64,000 nt of DNA from Bacteroidota bacterium (GCA_026391735.1 JAPLDL010000003.1:62001-126000), one strand, 5' to 3'. Counted from the stretch's first letter, positions 8,703 to 18,237 are shown. The notes: generated by a model from the sequence alone, not told the origin. Made by a program: numbers and translations.

Positions 8703-9920
8703 TTATTTTTTCCTGATGTCGTAGACCATCAGGGAATTGCCGTGTCTTACATAAAGCCGGCCGTCTTCGATGACCAAATGGGCCCAGTGCTGGGCTGTTC
8801 CGAACGGCACTTTGAAGGAACTGATCTTGCCAAAACCGGTCGGAGTGGGCTGGGCAAGAACTATTTCACCGTTATCGCCATAAAGGAAAAGCATTCCGTC
8901 GGCTGAGATGATATTTCCCTTGCCGGTGACTTTTTCAGAGTACATATCGACACCGGTCTTCCAGTCGGTGCAATACCAGGCTTTTCCATTATCATCCGAT
9001 CCGAAAATTTTACCATTCAGAACTACGAAACCTCCCATCCTGTTTCCTATTGAGGTGCTTCTCCAGCTCTCGGTCACGCTGTTGCCGTCGGCACTGATTT
9101 TGAGCATCACCCCGCCCTTTCCATAACCGGAGACACAGTAAACAAAGCCGTTGGAATATAGCGGTGTGTTTGCATGTACCGACCATGTATTAGGCTGATC
9201 GACGCTCCAAAGGAACTTGCCGTTTTCCGCATCAATACCCAGGATTGAGCTGGCTGTATGAGTGACCAGGATCTTACGGTTACCGTAAGTGAAAATAGCA
9301 GGGGAACAATACGCGCTGGCTTCGCCTTTGGCAGCGCATTTCCATATTAACTTCCCCGTATTCCGGTCCAGAGCTACCACATTGTATTCGGGGCCTCCAG
9401 GAGTGCAAAACAGCTTGTTGCCATCGATCAGCAGGTTTTCGGTAATCCCCCATTTAATATTCGGAGCATTGAATTCTTTTATAAGATCTATCGTCCATAC
9501 CAGGTCGCCGTTATCGGCTTTGCGGCATACCAGTTTGCCAAATCCGCTAAGAAGGTAAATTTTTCCGTCACAGATGAGTGGAGTGCTTCGTACTCCGGGC
9601 CAGCTTTCGGTCCATTCCTCCCCGTAAGGTATCTTCCAGAGCAACTTCCCAGTGAGATCAAATGAGAAAATATACCCAATCCCATTGATGATACCGGCAG
9701 AGTAAACCCTGGTTGCGGTGACAGCAGCAGAAGCATGCCCGTCGCCCAGTTCATCAAAGTGCCATAATAAGTCAGGGCCTTTTTCCGGCCAGGTTTTAAG
9801 CAAACCGCTTTCAGGGTAGATCCCGTCTCGGTTTGGACCTCTCCATTGTGTAATATTTTGGGCTACAGAGGAATGACCCAGCAAGTACATCAAACTTATT
9901 ATCAGAATGATCCGTTTCAT
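8703..9920 (-). CDS. Secreted PQQ-like beta-propeller protein
   Basis: A 405-residue protein with a cleavable-looking signal peptide (about 1-20, ending SVAQ) and a complete PQQ-like propeller beginning NITQWRGPNRDGIYPE, the usual first-blade signature. Further blades show GKLLWKIPYG, NGDLVWTIDL and TGKLIWKCA. It is the first gene of the seven-gene operon reading leftward, with a Bacteroidota -7 element about 35-42 bp upstream. Being secreted and soluble, it could be the outermost component. Function is not known beyond family resemblance. Confidence 0.8.
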   Translation of the reverse strand: MKRIILIISLMYLLGHSSVAQNITQWRGPNRDGIYPESGLLKTWPEKGPDLLWHFDELGDGHASAAVTATRVYSAGIINGIGYIFSFDLTGKLLWKIPYGEEWTESWPGVRSTPLICDGKIYLLSGFGKLVCRKADNGDLVWTIDLIKEFNAPNIKWGITENLLIDGNKLFCTPGGPEYNVVALDRNTGKLIWKCAAKGEASAYCSPAIFTYGNRKILVTHTASSILGIDAENGKFLWSVDQPNTWSVHANTPLYSNGFVYCVSGYGKGGVMLKISADGNSVTESWRSTSIGNRMGGFVVLNGKIFGSDDNGKAWYCTDWKTGVDMYSEKVTGKGNIISADGMLFLYGDNGEIVLAQPTPTGFGKISSFKVPFGTAQHWAHLVIEDGRLYVRHGNSLMVYDIRKK

Positions 9921-9954
9921 ATGTATAATTTTTTTTAGAACGTTGATTGTTCTT

Positions 9955-9962
9955 CAAAAGTA
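9955..9962 (-). promoter_or_regulatory. Putative -7 element of the redox operon
   Basis: Read on the minus strand the sequence is TACTTTTG, matching the Bacteroidota -7 consensus TAnnTTTG, about 35 bp upstream of the first operon gene. No clear TTTG -33 element is seen at the right spacing. The same octamer is used for the Nrf-type operon and the FNR gene. Confidence 0.5.
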
Positions 9963-9993
9963 CATTTTTTTTCCATGCTTAAGCCTTAAGACC

Positions 9994-10028
9994 TTGTTTA
10001 TCAATATCAAAAATTTGTTGTATCTTCG
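9994..10028 (+). promoter_or_regulatory. Promoter of the DEAD-box helicase gene
   Basis: TTGTTT at 9994-9999 and TATCTTCG at 10021-10028 are separated by 21 bp and approximate the Bacteroidota -33/-7 pair. Transcription would start near 10034, leaving a leader of about 90 nt before the helicase ATG. That leader contains a short hairpin (GGAC-CGGAAA-GTCC). Confidence 0.6.
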
Positions 10029-10126
10029 CAGTCTTATTAATCCGTGTTTCCGGCCAAAGCATTTTTCCCCCCTTAAGAGTATCACACCAAGGACCGGAAA
10101 GTCCGTTAGCACACAAATTTATTACC

Positions 10127-11884
10127 ATGTTTACATTTGAAGAATTGGGCATCTCCCCTGAATATGTCAGAGCCGTTAAAGAACTTGGCTTTGAAACCGC
10201 CATGCCTGTCCAGGAAAAAGTCATCCCGCTTGTCCTGACCGAAAACAGGGATATGATCGTCCTGGCCCAGACAGGGACCGGAAAGACGGCAGCCTACGGG
10301 CTTCCTCTTATCCAGGCGATAGACCCTGGAGTGAGCAATCCCCAGGTTCTTATACTTTGCCCTACACGCGAGCTTTGCATGCAGATCGCTGATGACCTGA
10401 ATGATTTTGCTAAATTTAATGATGACCTCACCACCCTTCCGGTGTTTGGAGGCAGCAGTATTGATGTCCAGATTAAGGCCCTTAAAAAGGGTATTCAGAT
10501 CGTAGTTGCCACGCCGGGACGGCTCCTGGACCTCATCCGCCGTAAGGCAATAAAATTATACCAGATAAAAACCGTTGTCCTGGACGAAGCCGATGAGATG
10601 CTGAACATGGGATTCAGCGAAGACCTTAACGATATTCTTGAAACTGTTCCGCCCGAGAGGAGAGCTCTTTTGTTTTCTGCAACAATGCCTTCAGAAGTTT
10701 CAGCGATCGCAAGAAAATATATGAAGGACCCGGTTGAGGTGACGATTGGCACAAAAAATTCGGGAGCCGAAAACATCAAGCACGTTTATTACACGGTCCA
10801 TGCAAAAGACAAATACCTTGCATTAAAACGTATCGTGGATTTTTATCCTTCGGTTTATGGAATCGTGTTTTGCCGTACCCGGAAAGAGACCCAGGAGATT
10901 GCCGACAAGCTGATCCAGGACGGGTACAATGCCGAATCCCTGCACGGTGATTTATCGCAGATCCAGAGGGATACCGTGATGAACAAGTTCAGGATCGGCC
11001 ACATACGTCTCCTTGTTGCCACCGATGTGGCCGCTCGTGGACTCGATGTCGACAACCTCACGCATATCATCAACTACAATCTTCCCGATGACCTTGATGC
11101 CTATACTCACAGGAGCGGAAGGACCGGTCGGGCAGGCCGGTTCGGGACCTCCATCATTTTACTTAATCTGAAGGAAAAATACCAGATCAAAAAGATAGAG
11201 AAAAAGATCAATAAAACCTTTGTTTCCAAAACTGTTCCTACGGGGCGCCAGATATGTGAGAAGCAGCTGTTCAGCATGGTAGACAAGATGGAAAAAGTCG
11301 ACCTGGACAATGAAGAGATCGATACCTACCTGCCCCAGATTTACCGCAAGCTGGAATGGCTTGACAAGGAAGATATTATCAAACGGTTTGTTGCTCTTGA
11401 ATTCAACCGTTTCCTGGATTATTACAAGAATGCCCCGGACCTGAATGTACCTGAAGAAAATAGTAGAGGGAACAGGAATGAGAATTCAGGGAAGAAGGAC
11501 TGGAAAGACAGGAAATATGGCCGTGATGAAGGGAAACCCGACTGGAAAGACAGGAAACATGGCCGTGATGAAGGGAAACCCGACTGGAAAGACGGGAGTG
11601 AGGGAGGCGATGCCGGATTTACAAAACTGATCATTAACAAAGGCCGGCAGGACGGTATGTTTGCTGCTGAGCTGATGGAGCTGATCAACAGGAACACGCA
11701 TGGTAAAAAGATCCGGCTTGGCAAGATCGAACTGACAAAAAAGGCTTCTATTTTTGAAGTTCCGGCTTCTGAGGCCGCTCAGCTGATGAAGGCACTTAAA
11801 AATGCCCGTTTCGGCGATGCCGCAGTGAAAGTTGATTTTCTTAGCGAAAAAAAGAGCCCGAATAAGAAGTTTTTCAGGGGTTAG
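10127..11884 (+). CDS. deaD: DEAD-box ATP-dependent RNA helicase (DeaD/CsdA-like)
   Basis: ATP-dependent RNA unwinding enzyme of 585 residues, likely active in ribosome assembly or RNA turnover. Visible motifs: Q-motif region TAMPVQEKVIP, Walker A AQTGTGKT (47-54), PTRELC, ATPGRLLDL, DEADEML, SATMP and HRSGRTGRAGR. After the two RecA domains comes a charged linker with a 14-residue tandem repeat. A C-terminal DbpA-type RNA-binding domain (about 495-575) follows, as in DeaD/CsdA. The long leader would suit post-transcriptional control, as known for cold-shock helicases, but that is inference. Its end overlaps the convergent ArfB gene by 11 bp. Confidence 0.93.
   Translation: MFTFEELGISPEYVRAVKELGFETAMPVQEKVIPLVLTENRDMIVLAQTGTGKTAAYGLPLIQAIDPGVSNPQVLILCPTRELCMQIADDLNDFAKFNDDLTTLPVFGGSSIDVQIKALKKGIQIVVATPGRLLDLIRRKAIKLYQIKTVVLDEADEMLNMGFSEDLNDILETVPPERRALLFSATMPSEVSAIARKYMKDPVEVTIGTKNSGAENIKHVYYTVHAKDKYLALKRIVDFYPSVYGIVFCRTRKETQEIADKLIQDGYNAESLHGDLSQIQRDTVMNKFRIGHIRLLVATDVAARGLDVDNLTHIINYNLPDDLDAYTHRSGRTGRAGRFGTSIILLNLKEKYQIKKIEKKINKTFVSKTVPTGRQICEKQLFSMVDKMEKVDLDNEEIDTYLPQIYRKLEWLDKEDIIKRFVALEFNRFLDYYKNAPDLNVPEENSRGNRNENSGKKDWKDRKYGRDEGKPDWKDRKHGRDEGKPDWKDGSEGGDAGFTKLIINKGRQDGMFAAELMELINRNTHGKKIRLGKIELTKKASIFEVPASEAAQLMKALKNARFGDAAVKVDFLSEKKSPNKKFFRG
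11498..11596 (+). repeat. 42-bp tandem repeat in the helicase linker
   Basis: Two near-identical 42-bp units (11498-11539 and 11540-11581) and a 15-bp third start encode DWKDRKYGRDEGKP-type repeats. Copies differ by a single base. The period is a multiple of three, so copy changes would keep the frame and only alter linker length. Charged, RNA-friendly composition fits a flexible tail. Confidence 0.85.
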
Positions 11885-12290
11885 GTTTTAATCTCTGTTC
11901 CTTTTTCTGCGCATTCATGCGTTTACTCTCCAGCCTTTTTTCCCTTGCTGCTGCCGTTGGTCTTGTCGGTTTCCTTTTTTTTCGCGGTTTGAGGGCTTTA
12001 GAGATCAGGGCATAAAATTTTTCAATTACCGCTTCTTTGTTTTTCAGTTGGGTCCGTTCACTTTGTGAGACCATAACAAGTTCACCTTCTTTGTTTATCC
12101 TGGACCCAAGTTTTTCCATCAACAGGATCTTTTCTGTTTCAGAGAGAAGAAAGGAATTCATAATGTGAAACCTCAACTCCATTTTCGTACTGACTTTGTT
12201 AACATTCTGCCCGCCCGGACCGCTGCTGCGTGAAGCAGAAAAAACCAGTTCGGGTGTGAAGTCGCGCCCAGCCAGCGAGAAACTGTTCAT
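11874..12290 (-). CDS. arfB: Alternative ribosome-rescue peptidyl-tRNA hydrolase (ArfB/YaeJ-like)
   Basis: A 138-residue release-factor-like protein that hydrolyses peptidyl-tRNA on stalled ribosomes. The GGQ catalytic motif is at residues 26-28 within SSGPGGQNVNKVS, followed by the family's strand region and a basic C-terminal tail (KPRKKRKPTRPT) that in YaeJ inserts into the empty mRNA channel. The start at 12290 (MNSFSLAGRD) is preferred over an in-frame ATG at 12317 because it matches the family's length and N-terminus. The upstream ATG would also overlap the promoter of the divergent patatin gene. The 3' end overlaps the helicase gene. Confidence 0.9.
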   Translation of the reverse strand: MNSFSLAGRDFTPELVFSASRSSGPGGQNVNKVSTKMELRFHIMNSFLLSETEKILLMEKLGSRINKEGELVMVSQSERTQLKNKEAVIEKFYALISKALKPRKKRKPTRPTAAAREKRLESKRMNAQKKEQRLKPNP

Positions 12291-12316
12291 GGTTTTAATT
12301 TGGTGTAAAATTATCA

Positions 12317-12324
12317 TATATTTG
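12317..12324 (+). promoter_or_regulatory. -7 element upstream of the patatin gene
   Basis: TATATTTG fits TAnnTTTG exactly and would start transcription near 12331, some 16 nt before the ATG at 12347. The -33 element is weak (GTTTT about 20 bp upstream). Confidence 0.55.
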
Positions 12325-12346
12325 TTGAAAGCTGTATTGACAAATC

Positions 12347-14584
12347 ATGAAAGAGATCAGATGGCCAGGTTCAGGTAAAATTCTTTTCATATTATGCCTG
12401 TTGTTGATTGTGGCCTCGCCGCTCCTTGCCCAGTTTGCGCCCCCTCAGGGTAAAAGACCAACGGTCGGGCTCGTGCTCAGCGGCGGAGGGGCAAAGGGCT
12501 TTGCTTATGTGGGCCTGCTCAGGGTCATACAGGAAGCCGGGCTTCCCATAGACTATATTGGAGGTTCAAGCATTGGGAGTATCATTGGAGGGCTGTATGC
12601 ACTCGGTTACCATCCCGACACCATAGCTAAGATGATACGGTCACAGGACTGGAGCAGTCTCCTCAAAGACAACATAGACCGTAAGTTTATCGCTTACGAG
12701 GAAAAAGAATACGGAGAAAAATCAATTATAAAGCTCCCTATCAGGAATAAAAAGCTGGGGCTGGGGTCATCAATGTACCAGGGGCAGGAGATCAATCTTC
12801 TCCTGAACCAGTATTTCTCCCCTGCATATAAGATCTATGATTTTAACAAACTGCAAACCCCTTTCATTTGCATCGGCACAGATCTTCTTAACGGCAATGC
12901 GGTCATCCTCAACAAGGGATATCTCCCGATGGCGATCAGGGCAAGTATGTCTATACCCGGGTACTTCTCACCAACCGATTATCTTGGATATTATCTTGTG
13001 GATGGCGGAGTGGTTAATAATTACCCGGTGAAGGAAGTCAAGGAAATGGGAGCCCGGATCATCGTGGGAGGGGATGTTCAGTCGGGACTGTACAAACGCG
13101 AGCAACTTAATTCGATAACGGCTATTGCTGACCAGGTGACCTCATTTGCCCGGATGAATTCCAACAGGGTGGGCGACAGCCTCACCAATCTCAAAGTCGC
13201 ATTTAAGATGACATACGGCATGATGGATTTTGAAGATTATGATTCCATTATTGCCTTTGGTGAAAGAGTGGCCCGGTCTCATTTTAATGAGATAAAAGCT
13301 CTGGCCGATTCCCTCAATGCCATTGAGTATAAGCCTTTAAAAAAATACGAGGCCCGGCCTTTGGATTCAGTGCAGTTCGACAGTATCATCATCAGGGGAA
13401 ACAAAAATCTGCATACTTTTTATTTCACCAGTCTTTTCGGGCAAAATAAAAGTAATTATAAAATGGCCATCAAGGATCTGCAGAATAACATCCGCAAACT
13501 CTATGGCTCAGGATATTTCGAACATGTGTTTTATTCTTTTGAAAAGCATAACGGCAAGACCGACCTGGTGATCGAAGCCCTGGAGAGCGGCCCTGGCTCA
13601 CTTGGTGCAGGTCTTCACTTCGATAATAATTATAACGTGGGACTTATCCTCAGCGGTTCTTTCAGGAATGTACTGGGAAGGAATTCCAAGCTTTTCGCCG
13701 ACCTTAACATAGGTCCGGATCCTCGGCTCCGCTTAGTCTACCTTCTGGGCTTCGGAGGTAAAGCGGCCCTGGGGCTTTGCTCAGACTTCTATGAATTTAA
13801 ATTCGGCGTTTATAAAGGATATGAAAAGGTGAACCAGGTCGATTTTACCAACTACAAAGGCAGTTTATTTTTTCAGTATACCTTTAAGAATATGGTAAAC
13901 CTGAAAGCCGGCTTCGATTATGAATATTTCAGGTTCAATCAGGATGTGGCGGTGGATACAACACTGTATAAATACGAGTATTTTACCAGTTACGGAACCG
14001 TATTCCTTTCCCTGAATGCCGATTCCAGAGACCGCCCGTATTTCCCGAGGCGGGGGGCAACCATGACCCTGAGAGGAGAGTATGTAATGCCGCTGAGCAA
14101 AAACTGGTCAGAGGAACTCTTTGCCGATGCCGGTGTGTTTTACCTGAAATACGAACACAACATACCCCTGTCGGGCAAGTTCGTGTTGCAACCCGGTCTT
14201 TTCGCGGGAGGCGCAGTGTGGGAGGATAACCGGCCTCCTCTCCAGCATGGATTCGGTGTGGGCGGACTATGTAACCGTAATTATATAGACCAATACGTAG
14301 GTTTTACCGGTGTTCAGTTTATTCAGAAGTTTGGTTATTACTCAGCAATTGTAAGGCTGAAATTACAGTATAACCTGTATAAAAATATTTACCTGACACT
14401 CAGGGGTGATGCCGGCACAGATGAACGTGAATTCGACCAGGTATATCAGCCAAAAAACCTGATGTGCGGCTACGGCCTTACTGCAAGCTACAACAGCATC
14501 ATCGGACCGGTTGAAATCACTCTGATGGGATCAAATTTGAATCCCAGCCCGATGGTTTTTGTCAATATAGGTTATTCTTTTTGA
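12347..14584 (+). CDS. Patatin-like phospholipase with C-terminal outer-membrane barrel
   Basis: Predicted surface or periplasmic lipid hydrolase of 745 residues with a PlpD-like layout. A signal peptide (about 11-29) is followed by a patatin domain with oxyanion motif SGGGAKG (45-51), nucleophile elbow G73-S74-S75-I76-G77 and catalytic Asp219 in VDGG. A POTRA-like segment (about 340-410) and a 16-strand-type BamA/surface antigen barrel to the C-terminus complete it; it ends in an aromatic residue (NIGYSF), as barrel proteins do. This fits a type V-like outer-membrane phospholipase known in Bacteroidota. The gene stands alone, with its own promoter, and its stop codon abuts a heptamer hairpin that may end transcription. 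Confidence 0.9.
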   Translation: MKEIRWPGSGKILFILCLLLIVASPLLAQFAPPQGKRPTVGLVLSGGGAKGFAYVGLLRVIQEAGLPIDYIGGSSIGSIIGGLYALGYHPDTIAKMIRSQDWSSLLKDNIDRKFIAYEEKEYGEKSIIKLPIRNKKLGLGSSMYQGQEINLLLNQYFSPAYKIYDFNKLQTPFICIGTDLLNGNAVILNKGYLPMAIRASMSIPGYFSPTDYLGYYLVDGGVVNNYPVKEVKEMGARIIVGGDVQSGLYKREQLNSITAIADQVTSFARMNSNRVGDSLTNLKVAFKMTYGMMDFEDYDSIIAFGERVARSHFNEIKALADSLNAIEYKPLKKYEARPLDSVQFDSIIIRGNKNLHTFYFTSLFGQNKSNYKMAIKDLQNNIRKLYGSGYFEHVFYSFEKHNGKTDLVIEALESGPGSLGAGLHFDNNYNVGLILSGSFRNVLGRNSKLFADLNIGPDPRLRLVYLLGFGGKAALGLCSDFYEFKFGVYKGYEKVNQVDFTNYKGSLFFQYTFKNMVNLKAGFDYEYFRFNQDVAVDTTLYKYEYFTSYGTVFLSLNADSRDRPYFPRRGATMTLRGEYVMPLSKNWSEELFADAGVFYLKYEHNIPLSGKFVLQPGLFAGGAVWEDNRPPLQHGFGVGGLCNRNYIDQYVGFTGVQFIQKFGYYSAIVRLKLQYNLYKNIYLTLRGDAGTDEREFDQVYQPKNLMCGYGLTASYNSIIGPVEITLMGSNLNPSPMVFVNIGYSF

Positions 14585-14638
14585 CATCTGACATCTGACA
14601 TCTGATACCTGATGTCAGATGCCGGATGTGAGATGTCG
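14583..14638. repeat. Eight-unit heptamer array forming an inverted repeat
   Basis: GACATCT x3, GATACCT, GATGTCA, GATGCCG, GATGTGA, GATGTCG. The first half is the reverse complement of the second, so the RNA would fold into a stem of about 20 bp with a short loop. It starts at the patatin stop codon and lies just ahead of the ABC-F promoter, a position suited to a terminator or transcript-end stabiliser. Confidence 0.85.
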
Positions 14639-14647
14639 GGATTCGTT

Positions 14648-14655
14648 TACCTTTG
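14648..14655 (+). promoter_or_regulatory. -7 element upstream of the ABC-F gene
   Basis: TACCTTTG matches TAnnTTTG and is followed by GCA, as is frequent in Bacteroidota promoters. Transcription would begin near 14661, 18 nt before the ATG. No TTTG -33 is present because the heptamer array occupies that region. Confidence 0.55.
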
Positions 14656-14678
14656 CAAACGCTTAAACAGCGAAGGCC

Positions 14679-16556
14679 ATGCCCACATTATTACAGGTTG
14701 AGAATCTGACCCGCCATTACGGAGAGAAAGTGCTGTTTGAAAACATAGGCTTCTCTATCAACCAGTACCAGAAAGTGGCATTGATTGCAGGCAACGGGGC
14801 AGGAAAAACCTCTCTTCTCAGCATCATTAACGGTGACGAGCCATCCGACGGGGGCACGGTCACTCTATTCAACCAGGCCAGCATGGCTTACCTCAGGCAG
14901 GAACCTGTGCTGAATGAGAGCCTCACGGTATTTGACGAGGTTTATGCCACTTCCAACGAAATACTTAAAACCATACACGATTACGAGGAAGCCCTTGAGT
15001 CGTCCGATAAAGACAGGCTTTCAAAGACCATGGAAAGAATGGATGCAATCAATGGTTGGGATTATGAAAACCGTATCAGGCAAATCCTTACCCGCCTTAG
15101 CCTGACCAATTTGCACCAACCTGTTTCGGCCTTGTCGGGAGGACAAAAGAAACGCCTGTCCCTGGCCAAGACCCTGATCACCGAACCTGATTTTCTGATC
15201 CTGGATGAGCCAACGAACCATCTCGACATCGATATGATAGAATGGCTGGAGGAATATCTCACCCGTAATCAGGTAACCCTGCTGATGGTCACCCATGACC
15301 GGTATTTCCTCAACAGGGTTTGCGATGAAATTCTTGAGATGGAAAACGGACGATTATTCAGGCATAAGGGCAACTACGAATATTTTCTTGAAAAGTCGCA
15401 GGAGCGCAAGGAAATTGAGACTCAGGAGACAGAAAAAGCTAGGAATATACTGCGAACCGAAGCGGAATGGATGAGACGAATGCCCAAAGCACGTACGACC
15501 AAATCCAAAGCCCGTATCGACTCGTTTTTCGAACTGAAGGAAAAGGCAGCCAATAAGACCTGGGATCGTAAAATGACCCTTGGCATGGAAGGGGAGAGGA
15601 TGGGTAAAAAGATCCTGGAAATCCATGATGTGAGCTTCTCCTGGGACAAGCTGCCCATTCTGCATCACTTCGGATATATTTTCAAGCGACGCGAAAAAGT
15701 CGGCATTATTGGCAGGAACGGCTCGGGGAAATCAACTTTTTTAGACATTGTCACATCAAAGATACGTCCTCAGAAAGGGACGGTTGAGACGGGAGGCACT
15801 ATAAAATTCGGACATTACAAGCAGGAAGGGATCGTGTTTGACGATCAATCCAGGGTGATTGACATGGTGAAAGATATTGCCGATGTAGTTCAGCTAAGCA
15901 ATGGAGAAAAGGTTACGGCAGCCCATTTCCTGAACTATTTCATGTTCCCTTATCCAATGCATCACCAGTTTGTTTACAAGCTCAGCGGTGGGGAGAAGAG
16001 AAGGCTGTACCTGGTAACTGTGCTGATGCAAAACCCGAATTTCCTGATCCTCGACGAACCTACTAATGACCTCGACATACTTACCCTTAATATTCTGGAG
16101 GATTACCTTGCTTCCTTCCAGGGTTGCGTGCTGGTAGTCACGCATGACCGCTTTTTCCTGGATAAGATCGTCGATCACCTCTTTGTGTTTGAAGGCAATG
16201 CAGTGATCAAGGATTTTCCCGGGAATTACAGCCAGTACAGGGAATGGGCCGACCGCAACAAACGACAGGCAGCCCTTGCCAAAGCAGGCGCCCTAAAGGA
16301 AGCCGCTAACTCATCCGCAGTCATTAAAACAAAGAAACCCGGATTGAGTTATAAGGAAAGGGTCGAATTCGACAACCTTGAATATGAGATCAGTGAACTT
16401 GAAAAGGAGAAGCGTCTGCTTGAATCGGAGCTGGGTTCCGGGATCCTCGGACAGGATGAACTGGTTGAAAAATCAAAACGATATTCGGATATACTCGCGT
16501 CAATCGACAGCAAAACAGAGCGCTGGATGGAACTGAGCGAGAAAAATCAGGAATGA
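14679..16556 (+). CDS. ABC-F family ATPase (Uup-like)
   Basis: Soluble protein of 625 residues with two ABC ATPase domains and no membrane part, as in ribosome-acting ABC-F proteins. First domain: Walker A GNGAGKTS, signature LSGGQKKR, Walker B LILDEPTNHLD. Second domain: Walker A GRNGSGKST, signature LSGGEKRR, Walker B LILDEPTNDLD. The interdomain linker (about 240-310) is basic and helical, and a C-terminal coiled coil (about 560-622) resembles the DNA/RNA-binding tail of Uup. Members work on ribosomes or in transposon precise excision; antibiotic resistance is possible but not indicated. It converges with the next gene, with 4 bp between stop codons. Confidence 0.9.
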   Translation: MPTLLQVENLTRHYGEKVLFENIGFSINQYQKVALIAGNGAGKTSLLSIINGDEPSDGGTVTLFNQASMAYLRQEPVLNESLTVFDEVYATSNEILKTIHDYEEALESSDKDRLSKTMERMDAINGWDYENRIRQILTRLSLTNLHQPVSALSGGQKKRLSLAKTLITEPDFLILDEPTNHLDIDMIEWLEEYLTRNQVTLLMVTHDRYFLNRVCDEILEMENGRLFRHKGNYEYFLEKSQERKEIETQETEKARNILRTEAEWMRRMPKARTTKSKARIDSFFELKEKAANKTWDRKMTLGMEGERMGKKILEIHDVSFSWDKLPILHHFGYIFKRREKVGIIGRNGSGKSTFLDIVTSKIRPQKGTVETGGTIKFGHYKQEGIVFDDQSRVIDMVKDIADVVQLSNGEKVTAAHFLNYFMFPYPMHHQFVYKLSGGEKRRLYLVTVLMQNPNFLILDEPTNDLDILTLNILEDYLASFQGCVLVVTHDRFFLDKIVDHLFVFEGNAVIKDFPGNYSQYREWADRNKRQAALAKAGALKEAANSSAVIKTKKPGLSYKERVEFDNLEYEISELEKEKRLLESELGSGILGQDELVEKSKRYSDILASIDSKTERWMELSEKNQE

Positions 16557-16560
16557 GAAG

Positions 16561-18237
16561 TCAAGATCCGGCTTCTTCTTCCATTGACTGTGTCTTCTTT
16601 TTCCTCAGGAATTTGGTGAAATACAAGGAAGTCCCGAAAAGCACGACAGCAAGAAAAAGGAAAGCGATCACACGATAGCCCACTTCCATTTGGGCCAGAT
16701 CAACTACAAAGAGGTACACCGCAGTGACAATCAGCATGATGATCGCCATCCAGCGGTATTTTCTGTTCTTCAGGACGAGGCTGAGAATAAAGTAAAAAAT
16801 GGAAGCTCCGGTCCAGGCAAGGGTCACATACTGGGGCGGGACTGCCTTGTATAATGCAAAAGCAAAGGTGAAAAACAGGCAGACCAGGTAAATCGTGCGG
16901 AAATTCTCAGTTTTCAGTTCCAGCCGCATCTTTTGCCAGTTGATCAGCCTGGCGGTGACAAACGCGGAGATTGCAAATGTGAAATTTACTGTATCAAGAT
17001 ATGTCCCTGAAACCATATATACTGCGAGCATACTTACAAACAGAATGGTGTTGACCACGACGATGAACTGGCTGCGGAACCAAAGAGCCCATGATACGAC
17101 CAGCACACTCTGAAGGGAGAGAAAGAAATAAGCACCCGGCAGACCCGTATAACCATAAACGGCGGCGCTAAGGGCCAGAAAGCTGAAGATCGCGTAGAAT
17201 GCCGAATCGAACACTCTCTCGGTCCTGAATTTAAGGAAAATCGAGTATCCGAGACAGGCAATGAATACCCAGGTGAAGATCCCGCTGTATCCTTTCATGT
17301 AAAACAGCAAAACATCCAGCATGAGTGCGAGGAAAAAGAAGATCCCGTTGACCATCACCGATGAACTGTACACGTTGGATTTGAACCGCTCGTCCTGCTT
17401 TACCAGGGGAGCAAGCGAAAAGATCACTCCGTATGTGAACAGGTACACCAGGTTGAACTGGGGAAACTGGATGCCTCCTATTGGGTGCCCCATCAGAGGA
17501 TTGCCCATAAGCCATAGAATATGGGCAAGATAAACTACAACGATTGAAAAGATCATTTGCCTCCACCAGCCGTGGCGGTAAAACAACCAGAGTGAAGTTG
17601 CCGCTGCAATGATAAGCATTGGAAGGGATTCATGCGTTGCATCGATGAATACGGATGTCGCAAGGATCAGGAAAATAGCAATAGCGGCAATAAGTTCCGA
17701 TTTCAAAAGGATTGACCTGTAAACCTGGAACCCTATTGCAAGCAACAAGAGGACTACCACCACTTCCTTAAAAGGGATGGCTTGGGGGCTGCTGAAGAAG
17801 AACAACCGCAACGTCACGTAATACAGCAGGAGATGTGTCCCGATATTGAGCATGTATGCAAGATGCTCATGGGAATTTTTAAGATACCGGGAAAGGATAT
17901 AAACCCCGGTAACCGCGACATATCCGATAAGGCTCGAGAGGTAGCTGCTGGTTTGCTTCTGGACAAACATCATCAGGAAGCCGATCCCGAATAAAAGAAC
18001 AATGATCCCGATCCATGACAATCCATATTCCAGGATATTTGATTCAATGGTAGTCTCATCAACGGATACAGTCTCTCCGCCCGAAAAACCCGCATCCTCG
18101 ATACTCTTTATAAATGATTCTTGCCGGGCACCTGATTGTACTTTTTCCTCCAGCGCAGATAGCCTTGCTTCAAGGAGGGCCAGTTTTTCAGACATTTTCC
18201 CTAATTCCTGAGCGTCTGCAGTTTCATGTTGTGGCAT
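16561..18237 (-). CDS. Polytopic membrane protein, DUF2339-like
   Basis: 558 residues: an N-terminal coiled coil (about 12-38, leucine and glutamate rich), a soluble spacer, then some 14 or more hydrophobic helices from about 70 to 540 and a basic tail RKKKTQ. This layout matches DUF2339-type predicted membrane proteins, whose function is unknown. No enzyme motif is visible. It is monocistronic as far as the window shows, ending back to back with the ABC-F gene. Confidence 0.6.
   Translation of the reverse strand: MPQHETADAQELGKMSEKLALLEARLSALEEKVQSGARQESFIKSIEDAGFSGGETVSVDETTIESNILEYGLSWIGIIVLLFGIGFLMMFVQKQTSSYLSSLIGYVAVTGVYILSRYLKNSHEHLAYMLNIGTHLLLYYVTLRLFFFSSPQAIPFKEVVVVLLLLAIGFQVYRSILLKSELIAAIAIFLILATSVFIDATHESLPMLIIAAATSLWLFYRHGWWRQMIFSIVVVYLAHILWLMGNPLMGHPIGGIQFPQFNLVYLFTYGVIFSLAPLVKQDERFKSNVYSSSVMVNGIFFFLALMLDVLLFYMKGYSGIFTWVFIACLGYSIFLKFRTERVFDSAFYAIFSFLALSAAVYGYTGLPGAYFFLSLQSVLVVSWALWFRSQFIVVVNTILFVSMLAVYMVSGTYLDTVNFTFAISAFVTARLINWQKMRLELKTENFRTIYLVCLFFTFAFALYKAVPPQYVTLAWTGASIFYFILSLVLKNRKYRWMAIIMLIVTAVYLFVVDLAQMEVGYRVIAFLFLAVVLFGTSLYFTKFLRKKKTQSMEEEAGS

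Noticed and set aside
9943-9957. FNR-like sequence TTGAT-TGTTC-TTCAA near the start of the redox operon
   Set aside because: Spacer of 5, a mismatch, and a position downstream of the -7 element make it likely chance in an AT-rich gap.
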